32,240 bases of DNA from Clostridia bacterium (lineage in GTDB: Bacteria; Bacillota; Clostridia; Oscillospirales; Acutalibacteraceae), in NCBI GenBank assembly GCA_017410325.1, contig JAFQRA010000028.1, positions 1 through 32,240 of the forward strand, read 5' to 3'. The position numbers were made by a program, and so were the translations under genes. Numbering within the stretch: the first letter of the stretch is position 1; the number at the start of each line of letters is the position of its first letter. This document shows positions 15,064 through 23,542 of this stretch, piece after piece. The notes under the pieces are model-generated. The model ran no database searches and was not told the origin of the DNA. It worked only from the letters and a program-made list of their open reading frames with translations.

Positions 15064-16356
15064 ATGAATTATTCTTTTGCTCTCTCCTCCCCCGTCAACG
15101 GACTTGATATTTGCAGCGTTGACACAAAATCGAATTTCAAGGTTGCCATCATTACGGCGAACTTTGCGTTGCCCCTGGGAAAGGATGCGGCGGTAAACGC
15201 TCTTATTCCGGGTCTGCTCAAACGCACCTGCAGAAAATACCCGACACTTACCGAAATGAACAAGCACCTTGCTTCTCTTTACGGCGCAATGGTTGCCGCA
15301 GGCGTTTCAAAGGACGGTGAAAGCCAGGTTATCACGCTTCGCGTAACTGCACTTGAGGACAGATTTTCGTTGAGCGACGAAAAGATAAGTGAAAAGGCTG
15401 TTGAGCTTTTGCTCGACCTTATTTTTGACCCAAACCTTACAGAGGGCAAATTCTGTGAGGCAGATGTCGAGCGTGAGAAGCGCCTGATGATTGAGCAGAT
15501 TGAAAGCGAGCTCAACGACAAGCGTTACTACGCGCTAAAGCGCTGTACGGAAATAATGTGCGAAAACGAGGTTTACGCACTCAGCCGCAGCGGCGAAATT
15601 GAGGATATAAAAGCAGTTACGCCCGAAAGCGTTACCGAGGCGTGGAAAAATATGCTCAAAACCGCTCGTGTGTATTTCGGCGTTACGGGCAGTATGAGCG
15701 CAGAAGCCATAAAAGAGAAAATCGCTGAAAAATTTGCCGAGATTGACCGCTCTTCCCTGGCAGACCTCCATACGGAATTTATCGTTTCAGCCGAGGAGCC
15801 GAGAAAAGTGCGTGAAGAGCTGCCCGTAAAGCAGGGTAAGCTCGTAATGGGTATGAGAGCAGGTATGACCGACTGCGAGGACAACTACGTAGCTATCAAA
15901 GTAATGTGTGACATTTTCGGCGGCGGAGTTTACTCAAAGCTGTTCAATAACGTGCGCGAAAAAATGAGCCTTTGCTACTACTGCTCTGCGGCGTTCAACC
16001 GTGCAAAGGGCCTGATCATGGTACAAAGCGGCATTGAAAACGAAAATGAGCAGAAGGCTACGGACGCTATCCTTCAGCAGCTTGAGGACATCAAAAACGG
16101 CAGCTTTACCGAGGATGAGTTTGACTCGTCCATAAAGGGTCTCACAAACCTTATCTACGGTGTGGGCGATACCCCCGAGGGGCTTGACCGCTGGTACAGC
16201 GGACAGATGCTCGACCGTGAGATTATGACACCCGAGGAATATGCAGGGCTGATTTCATCAGTCACACGTGAGCAGGTTATTGCCGCGGCGCAGAATGTAA
16301 CGCTTGATACCGTATATATGCTTACGGGCACAGGCACGCAGGACGACGAGGAATAA
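15064..16356 (+). CDS. M16 peptidase-family protein, YmfF type (no zinc motif)
   Basis: The 430 residues have the two-lobed M16 (pitrilysin/processing peptidase) fold: the N-terminal half around LYGAMVAAGVSKDGES, a middle DVEREKRLMIEQIESELND segment, and a C-terminal half with GGGVYSKLFNNVREKMSLCYY, the substrate-binding lobe motif. The zinc-binding HxxEH is absent: the corresponding region reads VNALIPGLLKRT. In Firmicutes an inactive YmfF partner is paired with an active YmfH, exactly as here, and these are annotated as associated with EF-P 5-aminopentanol modification; other genes of that pathway are not in the window. The ATG has AAAGGAA. The next gene starts 13 bases after the stop. Confidence 0.88.
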   Translation: MNYSFALSSPVNGLDICSVDTKSNFKVAIITANFALPLGKDAAVNALIPGLLKRTCRKYPTLTEMNKHLASLYGAMVAAGVSKDGESQVITLRVTALEDRFSLSDEKISEKAVELLLDLIFDPNLTEGKFCEADVEREKRLMIEQIESELNDKRYYALKRCTEIMCENEVYALSRSGEIEDIKAVTPESVTEAWKNMLKTARVYFGVTGSMSAEAIKEKIAEKFAEIDRSSLADLHTEFIVSAEEPRKVREELPVKQGKLVMGMRAGMTDCEDNYVAIKVMCDIFGGGVYSKLFNNVREKMSLCYYCSAAFNRAKGLIMVQSGIENENEQKATDAILQQLEDIKNGSFTEDEFDSSIKGLTNLIYGVGDTPEGLDRWYSGQMLDREIMTPEEYAGLISSVTREQVIAAAQNVTLDTVYMLTGTGTQDDEE

Positions 16357-16369
16357 GGAGGGAAGAAAA

Positions 16370-17650
16370 GTGAGCGTAAAAATTAACGAAATCAAAAACG
16401 AGCTGCTTGACGAAAAGTGTTACCATATCAAGCACCCGACGGGACTTAACATTTACGTTTTCCCCAAGCCGGGATATGCAGGCGCTTACGCCGTATTCGG
16501 CACAAACTACGGCTCGATTGACACGAAAATTCTCACCGCAGACGGCACTCTTGCCGACATTCCCGAAGGCACGGCACACTTCCTCGAACACAAGCTTTTC
16601 GAGAGTGAAGACCTTGACGCCTTTGCACGCTACGCAAAGACGGGTGCAAGCGCAAACGCCTACACCTCGTTCGACACGACCTGCTACCTTTTCTCCTGCA
16701 CGGGCGATTTCAACGAATCCTTAAAAATCCTGCTTGACTTCGTTCAGTCGCCGTATTTTACGGAGCAGACCGTTGCAAAGGAGCAGGGCATCATCGGCCA
16801 GGAAATCACGATGTATAAGGACGTGCCCGACTGGGAGGTACTGTTCAATCTCCTGCGTGCGCTTTACCACAGCCACCCCGTCAGAATCGACATTGCAGGC
16901 ACGGTTGAGTCGATTGCCGAAATTACGGCGCAGACACTTTACGACTGCTACAACAATTTCTATAACCTGAACAATATGGTGCTTGCCGTTGCCGGCAACG
17001 TTGAAATTGACGATATTATAAAAATCTGCGACGAAATGCTCAAGCCTTGCGGTGAATTCAACTTTATCAGAAAGCCGCACGATGAGCCCGAAACAATCGT
17101 TCAGGATTATATCGAAGAAAAGCTTTCCGTTTCCGCGCCGATATTCTCACTCGGCTTCAAGGAAAGCTACGGCCTGCCAAAAAGAAGCCTCAGGCAGAAA
17201 ATTGCGGCGGACGTGTTGCTTGAGCTGCTTGCGGGCACAACTTCGGAGCTTTACAACAGCCTGCTTGAGCAGGGACTTATCAACACGAGCTTCGGCTTTG
17301 AGCAGTTTACGGGCTTCGGCTACGGCGCAACGATATTCAACGGCGAAAGCAAGGACCCCGAGGAAACCTCAAGGCAGATTAAAGCCGCAATCAAGGCTAT
17401 GCGCGAAAACGGCATAAACGAAGAGGACTTTGAACGCACACGCAGAAAGCTCTACGGCAGAACGGTTATGAGCTTTAACGACATTGACGAAATTGCAAAC
17501 GACCTTGTCGGCGCACACTTTGATAAAGTCGGCGTGTTTGAGGATATCGACGTTTTCCGTTCACTCACCGTAAAGGACGTTGAAGAAGTGCTCAGAAGCA
17601 CGATGCGTGAAGAATACTGTGCGCTTTCGGTAATCAGACCGATAGAATAA
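16370..17650 (+). CDS. M16 zinc peptidase, YmfH type
   Basis: The 426-residue protein is the active partner of the M16 pair. With the chosen start, the inverted zinc motif HFLEH is at residues 70-74 and the third ligand is probably Glu145 (IIGQEITMYKD). The R/Y pair typical of the C-terminal lobe is not obvious, but the FGFEQFTGFGYGATIF strand region is present. I choose GTG 16370 because AAGGAGGG lies just upstream and after the YmfF stop; the frame open to 16304 overlaps YmfF and adds unsupported residues. It is co-transcribed with the YmfF-type gene and lgt. Confidence 0.9.
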   Translation: MSVKINEIKNELLDEKCYHIKHPTGLNIYVFPKPGYAGAYAVFGTNYGSIDTKILTADGTLADIPEGTAHFLEHKLFESEDLDAFARYAKTGASANAYTSFDTTCYLFSCTGDFNESLKILLDFVQSPYFTEQTVAKEQGIIGQEITMYKDVPDWEVLFNLLRALYHSHPVRIDIAGTVESIAEITAQTLYDCYNNFYNLNNMVLAVAGNVEIDDIIKICDEMLKPCGEFNFIRKPHDEPETIVQDYIEEKLSVSAPIFSLGFKESYGLPKRSLRQKIAADVLLELLAGTTSELYNSLLEQGLINTSFGFEQFTGFGYGATIFNGESKDPEETSRQIKAAIKAMRENGINEEDFERTRRKLYGRTVMSFNDIDEIANDLVGAHFDKVGVFEDIDVFRSLTVKDVEEVLRSTMREEYCALSVIRPIE

Positions 17651-17671
17651 AGCAAAAGGAAGTGTAAAGAA

Positions 17672-18688
17672 ATGGACAGCACAACCGTATATTTTTCTTT
17701 TCTCGATAAAGGCATAGAGGTAAGCTCAGTTCTGGCTCAGTTCAGCCTTTTCGGCAAAGACGTTACAATCCGCTGGTACGGCGCGATTATCGCCTTCGGC
17801 TTTCTGCTTGCCGTTCTTTGGGGCGGCAGAGTTGCCTACAAGTGGAAGATGAACCTTGACAAGATGATTGACGTGCTTATTGCAGGCACCTTCGGTGGAA
17901 TTGCAGGCGCAAGGCTTTACTACGTTATTTTCCGCTGGGAATATTATTCGGAACACCTCAGCGAAATTCCGCAGATATGGAACGGCGGTCTTGCAATTTA
18001 CGGCGGCATAATCGGCGCACTTATTGCGGCGTTTATCGTCTGCAAATGCAACGGGCTCAATTTCTATAATCTGCTTGACTGTGCAGGTATGAGCCTTCTT
18101 ATCGGCCAGGGTATCGGCCGCTGGGGCAACTTTGCCAACCAGGAGGCATTCGGCTCAAACACGGATATGCCCTGGGGTATGATAAGCGAAAAGACCACGA
18201 TTTACCTCGTTGACCACAAGGAAGAGCTCTCCGAGCTCGGCGTTACGGTTGACCCCTACTCCCCCGTTCACCCGACCTTCCTTTACGAGTCGCTGTGGTG
18301 TCTTGGTTCATTCCTTATTCTTCTTTTCATCTACAAAAAGTGCCGCCGCTTCAGCGGTCAGCTTTTCCTGACATACGGTCTGCTTTACGGCACGGGCAGA
18401 GCAATTATTGAAGGCTTCCGTACGGACAGCCTGTACATCGGCTCAACCTCACTTCGCGTTTCGCAGGTGCTTTCAATAGTAGTTTCGGCAATTTTCCTTG
18501 TGCTGCTTGTTTCTCTCACTTTGAAATACAAGAAAAATCCCAAGCCCATTGAGGGTGTGGACTATTTCCCCGCAGAGGTTGTAAAGAGCACGAAAAGTAA
18601 AAAAGGCAAGGCAAGCAAAGCAGATATGCAGACCCTTGCACAAAAGCGTGCGGAAAGAATGACACAAACGGAAGAAAAAACGGAATAA
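17672..18688 (+). CDS. lgt: Prolipoprotein diacylglyceryl transferase
   Basis: Lgt attaches diacylglycerol from phosphatidylglycerol to the lipobox cysteine of prolipoproteins, for example the lipoprotein at 285-1184. The 338 residues include about seven membrane helices, the early IRWYG motif (33-37), the Lgt signature GRWGNFANQE (149-158) with Arg150, Asn153 and Glu158, and HPTFLYES before the last helices. The C-terminal 60 residues are a charged Lys/Ser/Thr tail, longer than in E. coli Lgt and probably cytoplasmic. It lies 21 bases after the YmfH-type gene with an AAGGAAG site. I see only a weak A/T hairpin after it. Confidence 0.96.
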   Translation: MDSTTVYFSFLDKGIEVSSVLAQFSLFGKDVTIRWYGAIIAFGFLLAVLWGGRVAYKWKMNLDKMIDVLIAGTFGGIAGARLYYVIFRWEYYSEHLSEIPQIWNGGLAIYGGIIGALIAAFIVCKCNGLNFYNLLDCAGMSLLIGQGIGRWGNFANQEAFGSNTDMPWGMISEKTTIYLVDHKEELSELGVTVDPYSPVHPTFLYESLWCLGSFLILLFIYKKCRRFSGQLFLTYGLLYGTGRAIIEGFRTDSLYIGSTSLRVSQVLSIVVSAIFLVLLVSLTLKYKKNPKPIEGVDYFPAEVVKSTKSKKGKASKADMQTLAQKRAERMTQTEEKTE

Positions 18689-18756
18689 TTTTTTCAATCC
18701 TCCAACTGTCAAATAGGTTTTATTGCAGTACAATAAAACAACTTAAAATTGACTGT

Positions 18757-18828
18757 TTGTAGGGGCGGATATTATCCGCCCGTGTTGATAACGCTTGGTT
18801 TGCTGGCGGCTGATAGCCGCCCCTACGA
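18757..18828. repeat. Palindromic repeat element with 12-bp terminal inverted repeats
   Basis: The ends TTGTAGGGGCGG (18757-18768) and CCGCCCCTACGA (18817-18828) pair over 12 positions with one wobble. Each end also forms its own hairpin: GGGCGGATA/TATCCGCCC (18763-18781) and GGCGGCT/AGCCGCC (18805-18821). The whole is 72 bases and non-coding, like a REP- or MITE-type unit. I recall similar palindromes in gut Clostridia genomes but could not check this. Confidence 0.75.
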
Positions 18829-18854
18829 TGAAGTTTTAAATGTTACGTTGTAGT

Positions 18855-18878
18855 AGGGTCAATTCACGAATTGCCCCT
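18855..18878. repeat. Second palindrome of the same style
   Basis: AGGGTCAATTC (18855-18865) and GAATTGCCCCT (18868-18878) pair with one mismatch around a two-base loop. It begins with the same AGGG/CCCT ends as the 72-bp element just upstream and lies 16 bases before the ribosome site of the flavin-binding gene, so it could affect that leader. Confidence 0.65.
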
Positions 18879-18904
18879 GCATTATCAGAATTCGAGGTGT
18901 GATT

Positions 18905-19339
18905 ATGTGTAACAAAGTATTGCAACTGCTTGACGAAAAGTTCGGAAAAGACACACTGATTGCACTTGCGACAAGTGATAACAATATTCCCAGCGTGCGT
19001 ATTGTAAATAGCTACTATGAAAACGGTTGCTTTTATACCGTTACACATAATTCGACCCTAAAAATGAAGCAAATTAAAAACAATCCCCTTGTTTCGGTTT
19101 GCTCCGAACAATGGTTTACCGCACGGGGTACTGCCGAAAACCTCGGTTATGTCTGCGACCCTAAAAATGAGGCTTTGATAAATAAGCTTCGCAATGTTTT
19201 TGCCGAGTGGTATTATAACGGACACACAAATGAATCCGACCCAAACACCTGTATTCTGTGTATTCATTTAGCAAACGGAACCTTATATCACAACGGTGAA
19301 AAATTTGAAATTAACTTCCAAATAAAAAACAACGGCTGA
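18905..19339 (+). CDS. Pyridoxamine 5'-phosphate oxidase-like flavin-binding protein
   Basis: This 144-residue protein looks like a small split-barrel FMN-binding protein: LIALATSDNNIPSVRIVNSY gives the first strands with the conserved small-residue/Arg turn, followed by FYTVTHNSTLKMKQIKNNP and VSVCSEQWFTARGTAE, typical of the PPOX class. Such proteins bind FMN, F420 or haem; the substrate cannot be told. ATG 18905 is chosen because GAGGTG lies five bases upstream; the GTG at 18899 is part of that site. The stop codon touches the stop of dusB on the other strand with no base between. The gene follows the repeat cluster and stands alone on its strand. Confidence 0.82.
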   Translation: MCNKVLQLLDEKFGKDTLIALATSDNNIPSVRIVNSYYENGCFYTVTHNSTLKMKQIKNNPLVSVCSEQWFTARGTAENLGYVCDPKNEALINKLRNVFAEWYYNGHTNESDPNTCILCIHLANGTLYHNGEKFEINFQIKNNG

Positions 19340-19354
19340 TTATTCAGCCGTTGT
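19329..19354 (-). terminator. Terminator hairpin built into the ends of two convergent genes
   Basis: ACAACGGCTGA (19329-19339) and TCAGCCGTTGT (19344-19354) form a perfect 11-bp stem with loop TTAT. The left arm is the last codons and stop of the flavin-binding gene; the right arm is the last codons of dusB. On the minus strand a T-rich tract follows, so it should terminate dusB; on the plus strand the tract is poor. Confidence 0.75.
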
Positions 19355-20305
19355 GATTACCTTTTGGGCTATTCTTTTTATATCGTCGATTACGATTAAT
19401 TCGCAGATTTCACGGCGCAATGCTGCCGCACCACGGATGCCTTTCATATACCACGCGGCGTGCTTGCGTGCTTCGAGCATACCGACCTTTTCGCCCTTGT
19501 ATTCGCAGAGCAGCTCAATGTTCCTGAGCATTACTTCCATTCGTTTTTCAACGCTCGGCTCGGGGATAATTTCGCCGTGCTGAATATAAGCATTAATCTG
19601 CTCAAATGCCCACGGTCTGCCGAGTGCGCCTCTGCCGACCATAACGGCCTTACAGCCCGTTTCCTGCATAAGCTTTTTTGCAGTCAGCCCGTCTGTAACG
19701 TCACCGTTTGCGATTACGTCAATATTTACCGCCTCGCAGACAGCCTTTATATATTCGGGATAAACGGGCGGAGCATACATCTGCACCTTTGTTCTGCCGT
19801 GCACGGTTAAAGCCGAAGCGCCTGCGTTTTCACAGCGCTTTGCCAAATCGACACAGTTTATGTTTTCCGCATCCCAGCCGATACGCATTTTTACGGTTAC
19901 GGGTAAATCAACCGCTTTCACAACGGCTTCAACAATTTTTTCGGCAAGGTCAGGGCTTTTCATCAGCGCACTTCCGCCGCCGTTGCCCGCAATTTTCGGA
20001 GCGGGACAGCCCATATTGATATCAATTGCATCGGGCTTGAATTCAAGCGCCTTCACCGCCGCCTTTGCCATAAATTCGGGGTCATCACCGAAAAGCTGTG
20101 CGGCACAGGGACGCTCAATATCGCTTATTTTCAGAAGCTCTCTCGACTTACGATCGCACATACAAAGCCCCTTTGCGCTCACCATTTCGGTTACGGTGTA
20201 GCCTGCACCGAACTCGGCGCATATTTCACGGAAGGCTCTGTCCGCAACGCCTGCCATAGGCGCAAGGGCGGCACAGCCCTTCCAATCTGTTTTACCAACT
20301 AACAA
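19340..20305 (-). CDS. dusB: tRNA-dihydrouridine synthase, DusB type
   Basis: The enzyme reduces uridines in tRNA D-loops using FMN and NADPH. The 321 residues start with LAPMAGVADRAFR, contain the catalytic MGCPAPKI motif with Cys100, GNGGGSALM, VKMRIGWD, the VHGRTKVQMY substrate/FMN loop, ANGDV and the phosphate-binding VGRGALGRPW. Length and motif order fit DusB. Translation starts at TTG 20305, preceded by AAAGGTGATAA at normal spacing. Its promoter overlaps the polA promoter on the other strand, and its 3' end abuts the flavin-binding gene. Confidence 0.95.
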   Translation of the reverse strand: MLVGKTDWKGCAALAPMAGVADRAFREICAEFGAGYTVTEMVSAKGLCMCDRKSRELLKISDIERPCAAQLFGDDPEFMAKAAVKALEFKPDAIDINMGCPAPKIAGNGGGSALMKSPDLAEKIVEAVVKAVDLPVTVKMRIGWDAENINCVDLAKRCENAGASALTVHGRTKVQMYAPPVYPEYIKAVCEAVNIDVIANGDVTDGLTAKKLMQETGCKAVMVGRGALGRPWAFEQINAYIQHGEIIPEPSVEKRMEVMLRNIELLCEYKGEKVGMLEARKHAAWYMKGIRGAAALRREICELIVIDDIKRIAQKVITTAE

Positions 20306-20315
20306 ATTATCACCT

Positions 20316-20344
20316 TTGAATTTTAGTCTTAACGATTTTATATA
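20316..20344 (+). promoter_or_regulatory. Candidate polA promoter
   Basis: TTGAAT (20316-20321) and TATATA (20339-20344) with a 17-base spacer lie about 45 bases before the polA start codon. The -10 overlaps that of the divergent dusB promoter. Confidence 0.6.
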
Positions 20345-20370
20345 TTAACACATTTACTACTCACAGTCAA
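20342..20370 (-). promoter_or_regulatory. dusB promoter
   Basis: On the minus strand TTGACT (20365-20370) and TAATAT (20342-20347) are 17 bases apart. The dusB start codon is about 37 bases beyond the -10. Confidence 0.75.
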
Positions 20371-20387
20371 ACGGAGGAAGAAAAAAT

Positions 20388-22976
20388 ATGAAGCTGATGG
20401 TTATTGACGGCAACAGTATTCTCAACCGTGCTTATTACGGAATCAAACTGCTGACCACCAAAGACGGCAAATTCACAAACGGAATATACGGCTTTTTATC
20501 CATTCTTCTGCGCCTGACCGATGAAGTTAAGCCCGACGCGGTTGCAATTGCGTTTGACGTGAAAGCACCAACCTTCCGCCACAAGATGTACGACAGCTAC
20601 AAGGCACAGCGCAAGGGTATGCCGCCCGAACTCGCTCAGCAGATGCCAACCCTTAAAGAGCTTCTGCGTGCTCTGGGCTACACATTGCTCGAAAAAGAGG
20701 GTTGGGAGGCAGACGATATTTTAGGCACGCTTGCCTACGCCTGCAAGGACGGTGACGAATGCTTTATTGCAACGGGTGACCGTGACTCCTTACAGCTTGT
20801 TGACAGTAAGGTTAACGTGCTTCTCACCGCCACAAAGATGGGCAAGCCCCAGACTATCAGATATGACGAAGCAAAAATTCTTGAAACCTACGGTGTGACA
20901 CCGCCCCAGCTTATTGAAATCAAGGCTTTGCAGGGCGACAGCTCGGACAACATTCCCGGTGTAGCAGGTATCGGCGAAAAGACCGCAGGCGAGCTGATAA
21001 AGAAATTCGGCAACATTGATTATATTTACGAAAACCTTGATACTATTGAGATTAAGGATTCTGTCAGAAAGAAGCTTGAAGCCGACAGAGATATGGCGTT
21101 TTTGAGCCGTACACTCGGCACAATCAACCGTGAGGCACCCGTTGAAACCGAATACGGTAATTATATTGTCAGTACCCCCAACGCATTTGAGTGCGTCAAG
21201 ATACTCACCGAACTTGAAATGTTCAGTATGATTGAGCGTTTACACCTTGACCCCAAGGCGGCACCTGCCGTTAAAACGGATGAACCGAAGGAAAAGTACG
21301 TCTGCACGGAATGTGACAATGTTTCGGCACTTACAGCCGCAGTAAAAAAAGACGGCAAGGCTTATTTCACGCTTGAAAAGCAGGGTGACGAGGTTACGGG
21401 AATATACGTGCGAAACGGCAGCGAAACTGCTCACCTTTCAGCACTCAACCTCTGCTTTATGAGCCTTGTTGAAGATATTTTTGAGGACGAAGCCGTTGCA
21501 AAGATAACCGAGGATTCAAAGGCCGCCTTTGCATTTGCGGTTGATAACGGAATTGAACTGAAAAACGTTGTTTTTGATGCACAGCTTGCCGGGTATATTT
21601 TAAATCCGTCCTCAAACGATTATTCCGCTTCAAGGCTTGCAATGGAATACGGTGTGGATTTACCCGCCGATGAGGATGAGAAATCCCCTGCCGTTGCGTG
21701 CTGGCTGTTAAACAGAATTGAAGAGAAGCTGAATGAAAAATTAAAAGAAAACGGACAGCTTGAGCTTCTTCATAATATTGAAATTCCGCTTGCCCGTGTG
21801 CTTGCCGATATGGAGGCGACAGGCTTTGAGGTTGACCGAAGCGGCATAGCTGAATTCGGCAAGGCGCTTGAGGAAGACATAAACAAAATTACGCAGGAAA
21901 TCTATGACGAGGTCGGTTACGAATTCAACCTCAACTCCCCCAAGCAGTTGGGCGAAGCGCTGTTTGAAAAGCTGGGTCTTCCCGCAAAGAAAAAGACAAA
22001 AAGCGGTTATTCCACCAACGCAGAACAGCTTGAAAAGCTCGCCCCCGACTACCCCGTTGTTGCAAAAATTCTCGAATACCGCACGTGGGCAAAGCTCAAA
22101 TCCACCTACTGTGAGGGTCTTATAAAGGCAATTGAAAGTGACGGCAGAATACGTTCAACGCTCAACCAGACCGAAACACGCACGGGCAGAATTTCATCGA
22201 CCGAGCCGAATTTGCAGAATATTCCTGTCAGAACAGATCTCGGCAGAGAGATGAGAAAATTCTTCCGTGCAAAGCAGGGCTGTGTACTGGTCGATGCCGA
22301 CTATTCGCAGATTGAGCTTCGTGTGCTTGCCGATATTGCTGATGACAAGACGATGATTGAAGCCTTTAATTCGGGCGATGATATTCACACGATAACCGCT
22401 TCGCAGGTATTCAATATGCCGCTGAATATGGTAACTCCGCTTATGAGAAGCCGCGCAAAGGCTGTCAACTTCGGAATTGTTTACGGCATCGGTGCCTTCT
22501 CGCTTGCGCAGAATATCGGCGTTACGAGGGCTGAAGCGGATGCCTACATCAAGGGCTATCTCCGCCACTACTCGGGCGTTGACAGCTATATGAAAGGGAT
22601 AGTTGAAACCGCAAAGGAAACGGGCTACGTTCAGACCCTGTTCAACCGCCGCAGATACCTGCCCGAGCTCAACAACTCCAACGGTATGCTGCGTGCCTTC
22701 GGCGAAAGGGTTGCGCGCAATATGCCCATTCAGGGCACGGCGGCAGACATAATCAAAATTGCAATGGTAAGAGTTTACGACTCACTCAAAGCCGAAAAGC
22801 TCAAAGCAAAGCTTATAATGCAGGTGCACGATGAGCTGATTATTGAAGCCCCCGAAAACGAGGCGGAAAAGGTAAAAGCAATACTCAAAAATGAAATGGA
22901 AAACGCTGTATCGCTCAAGGTCAGGATGCTTGCGGAAGTCAGCGTCGGAAAAACCTGGTACGATGCGAAAGGATAA
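20388..22976 (+). CDS. polA: DNA polymerase I
   Basis: The 862-residue protein has three domains. The N-terminal 5'-3' exonuclease (1-about 290) shows VIDGNSILNRAYYGI, EGWEADDILGTLA, ATGDRDSLQLV and the helix-3-turn-helix QGDSSDNIPGVAGIGEKT. The middle domain (about 295-470) has the fold position of a 3'-5' exonuclease but lacks the DxE metal motif (AYFTLEKQ), so proofreading is probably lost, as in Bacillus and Thermus enzymes. The polymerase domain carries motif A DYSQIELR (Asp638), motif B RSRAKAVNFGIVYGIG and motif C QVHDE (Asp815). It fills repair gaps and removes RNA primers. A GGAGG site precedes the ATG. The DUF436 gene follows six bases after the stop. Confidence 0.97.
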   Translation: MKLMVIDGNSILNRAYYGIKLLTTKDGKFTNGIYGFLSILLRLTDEVKPDAVAIAFDVKAPTFRHKMYDSYKAQRKGMPPELAQQMPTLKELLRALGYTLLEKEGWEADDILGTLAYACKDGDECFIATGDRDSLQLVDSKVNVLLTATKMGKPQTIRYDEAKILETYGVTPPQLIEIKALQGDSSDNIPGVAGIGEKTAGELIKKFGNIDYIYENLDTIEIKDSVRKKLEADRDMAFLSRTLGTINREAPVETEYGNYIVSTPNAFECVKILTELEMFSMIERLHLDPKAAPAVKTDEPKEKYVCTECDNVSALTAAVKKDGKAYFTLEKQGDEVTGIYVRNGSETAHLSALNLCFMSLVEDIFEDEAVAKITEDSKAAFAFAVDNGIELKNVVFDAQLAGYILNPSSNDYSASRLAMEYGVDLPADEDEKSPAVACWLLNRIEEKLNEKLKENGQLELLHNIEIPLARVLADMEATGFEVDRSGIAEFGKALEEDINKITQEIYDEVGYEFNLNSPKQLGEALFEKLGLPAKKKTKSGYSTNAEQLEKLAPDYPVVAKILEYRTWAKLKSTYCEGLIKAIESDGRIRSTLNQTETRTGRISSTEPNLQNIPVRTDLGREMRKFFRAKQGCVLVDADYSQIELRVLADIADDKTMIEAFNSGDDIHTITASQVFNMPLNMVTPLMRSRAKAVNFGIVYGIGAFSLAQNIGVTRAEADAYIKGYLRHYSGVDSYMKGIVETAKETGYVQTLFNRRRYLPELNNSNGMLRAFGERVARNMPIQGTAADIIKIAMVRVYDSLKAEKLKAKLIMQVHDELIIEAPENEAEKVKAILKNEMENAVSLKVRMLAEVSVGKTWYDAKG

Positions 22977-22982
22977 ATAAAA

Positions 22983-23537
22983 ATGGAACTTGAACTTATA
23001 ACAAAGCAGAGCTATTCAGCCGCAAACGAACTTATTGAAAGGGCAAATATGAAGCCCGGTCAGGTGCTCCTCACAGGCTGTTCGACAAGTGAGGTGCAGG
23101 GCTTTGACCTCGGCTCACATTCGGGCGTTGAGATTGGCAAAGCCATACTCGACGGCATACTTCCCGCCGCAAAGGAAAAGGGGATTTTTCTTGCCGCACA
23201 GTGCTGTGAGCATATCAACCGTGCTGTAATCCTTGAGGAAGCGGCAATGGAAAAGTATAACCTCACACAGGTAAACGCCGTACCCCAACCCAAGGCAGGC
23301 GGCTCGTTTGCAACCGCTCTTTACGGTGCGCTTGAAAGCCCCGTTGCGGTGGAGGACCTTAAGGCACACGCAGGAATTGATATAGGCGGCGTGCTCATCG
23401 GCATGCACCTGAAGGAGGTTGCCGTGCCCGTACGCCTTCAAACGAGAAAAATCGGCGAAGCAATAATCATTGCGGCACGCACAAGACCGAAATTCACAGG
23501 CGGCGAAAGAGCCGTTTATAACGACGAATTGAGATAA
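22983..23537 (+). CDS. DUF436/TIGR01440 family protein (YwlG-like)
   Basis: The 184-residue protein matches the YwlG/UPF0340 family: VLLTGCSTSEVQGFDLGSHS near residues 28-47, AAQCCEHINRAVILEE, VPQPKAGGSFATALYG and IGGVLIGMHLKEVAVPVR, seen as ordered conserved blocks. The biochemical role is unknown; conserved Cys and His residues suggest metal or substrate binding. In B. subtilis ywlG lies near ywlE, the protein-arginine phosphatase gene; here the next gene is a YwlE-like fusion only five bases downstream, so this neighbourhood is partly kept. Confidence 0.92.
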   Translation: MELELITKQSYSAANELIERANMKPGQVLLTGCSTSEVQGFDLGSHSGVEIGKAILDGILPAAKEKGIFLAAQCCEHINRAVILEEAAMEKYNLTQVNAVPQPKAGGSFATALYGALESPVAVEDLKAHAGIDIGGVLIGMHLKEVAVPVRLQTRKIGEAIIIAARTRPKFTGGERAVYNDELR

Positions 23538-23542
23538 ACAAA

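Noticed and set aside
18660-18710. A/T-only hairpin after lgt as a terminator
   Set aside because: The possible stem is only A-T pairs with no GC core, too weak to call.
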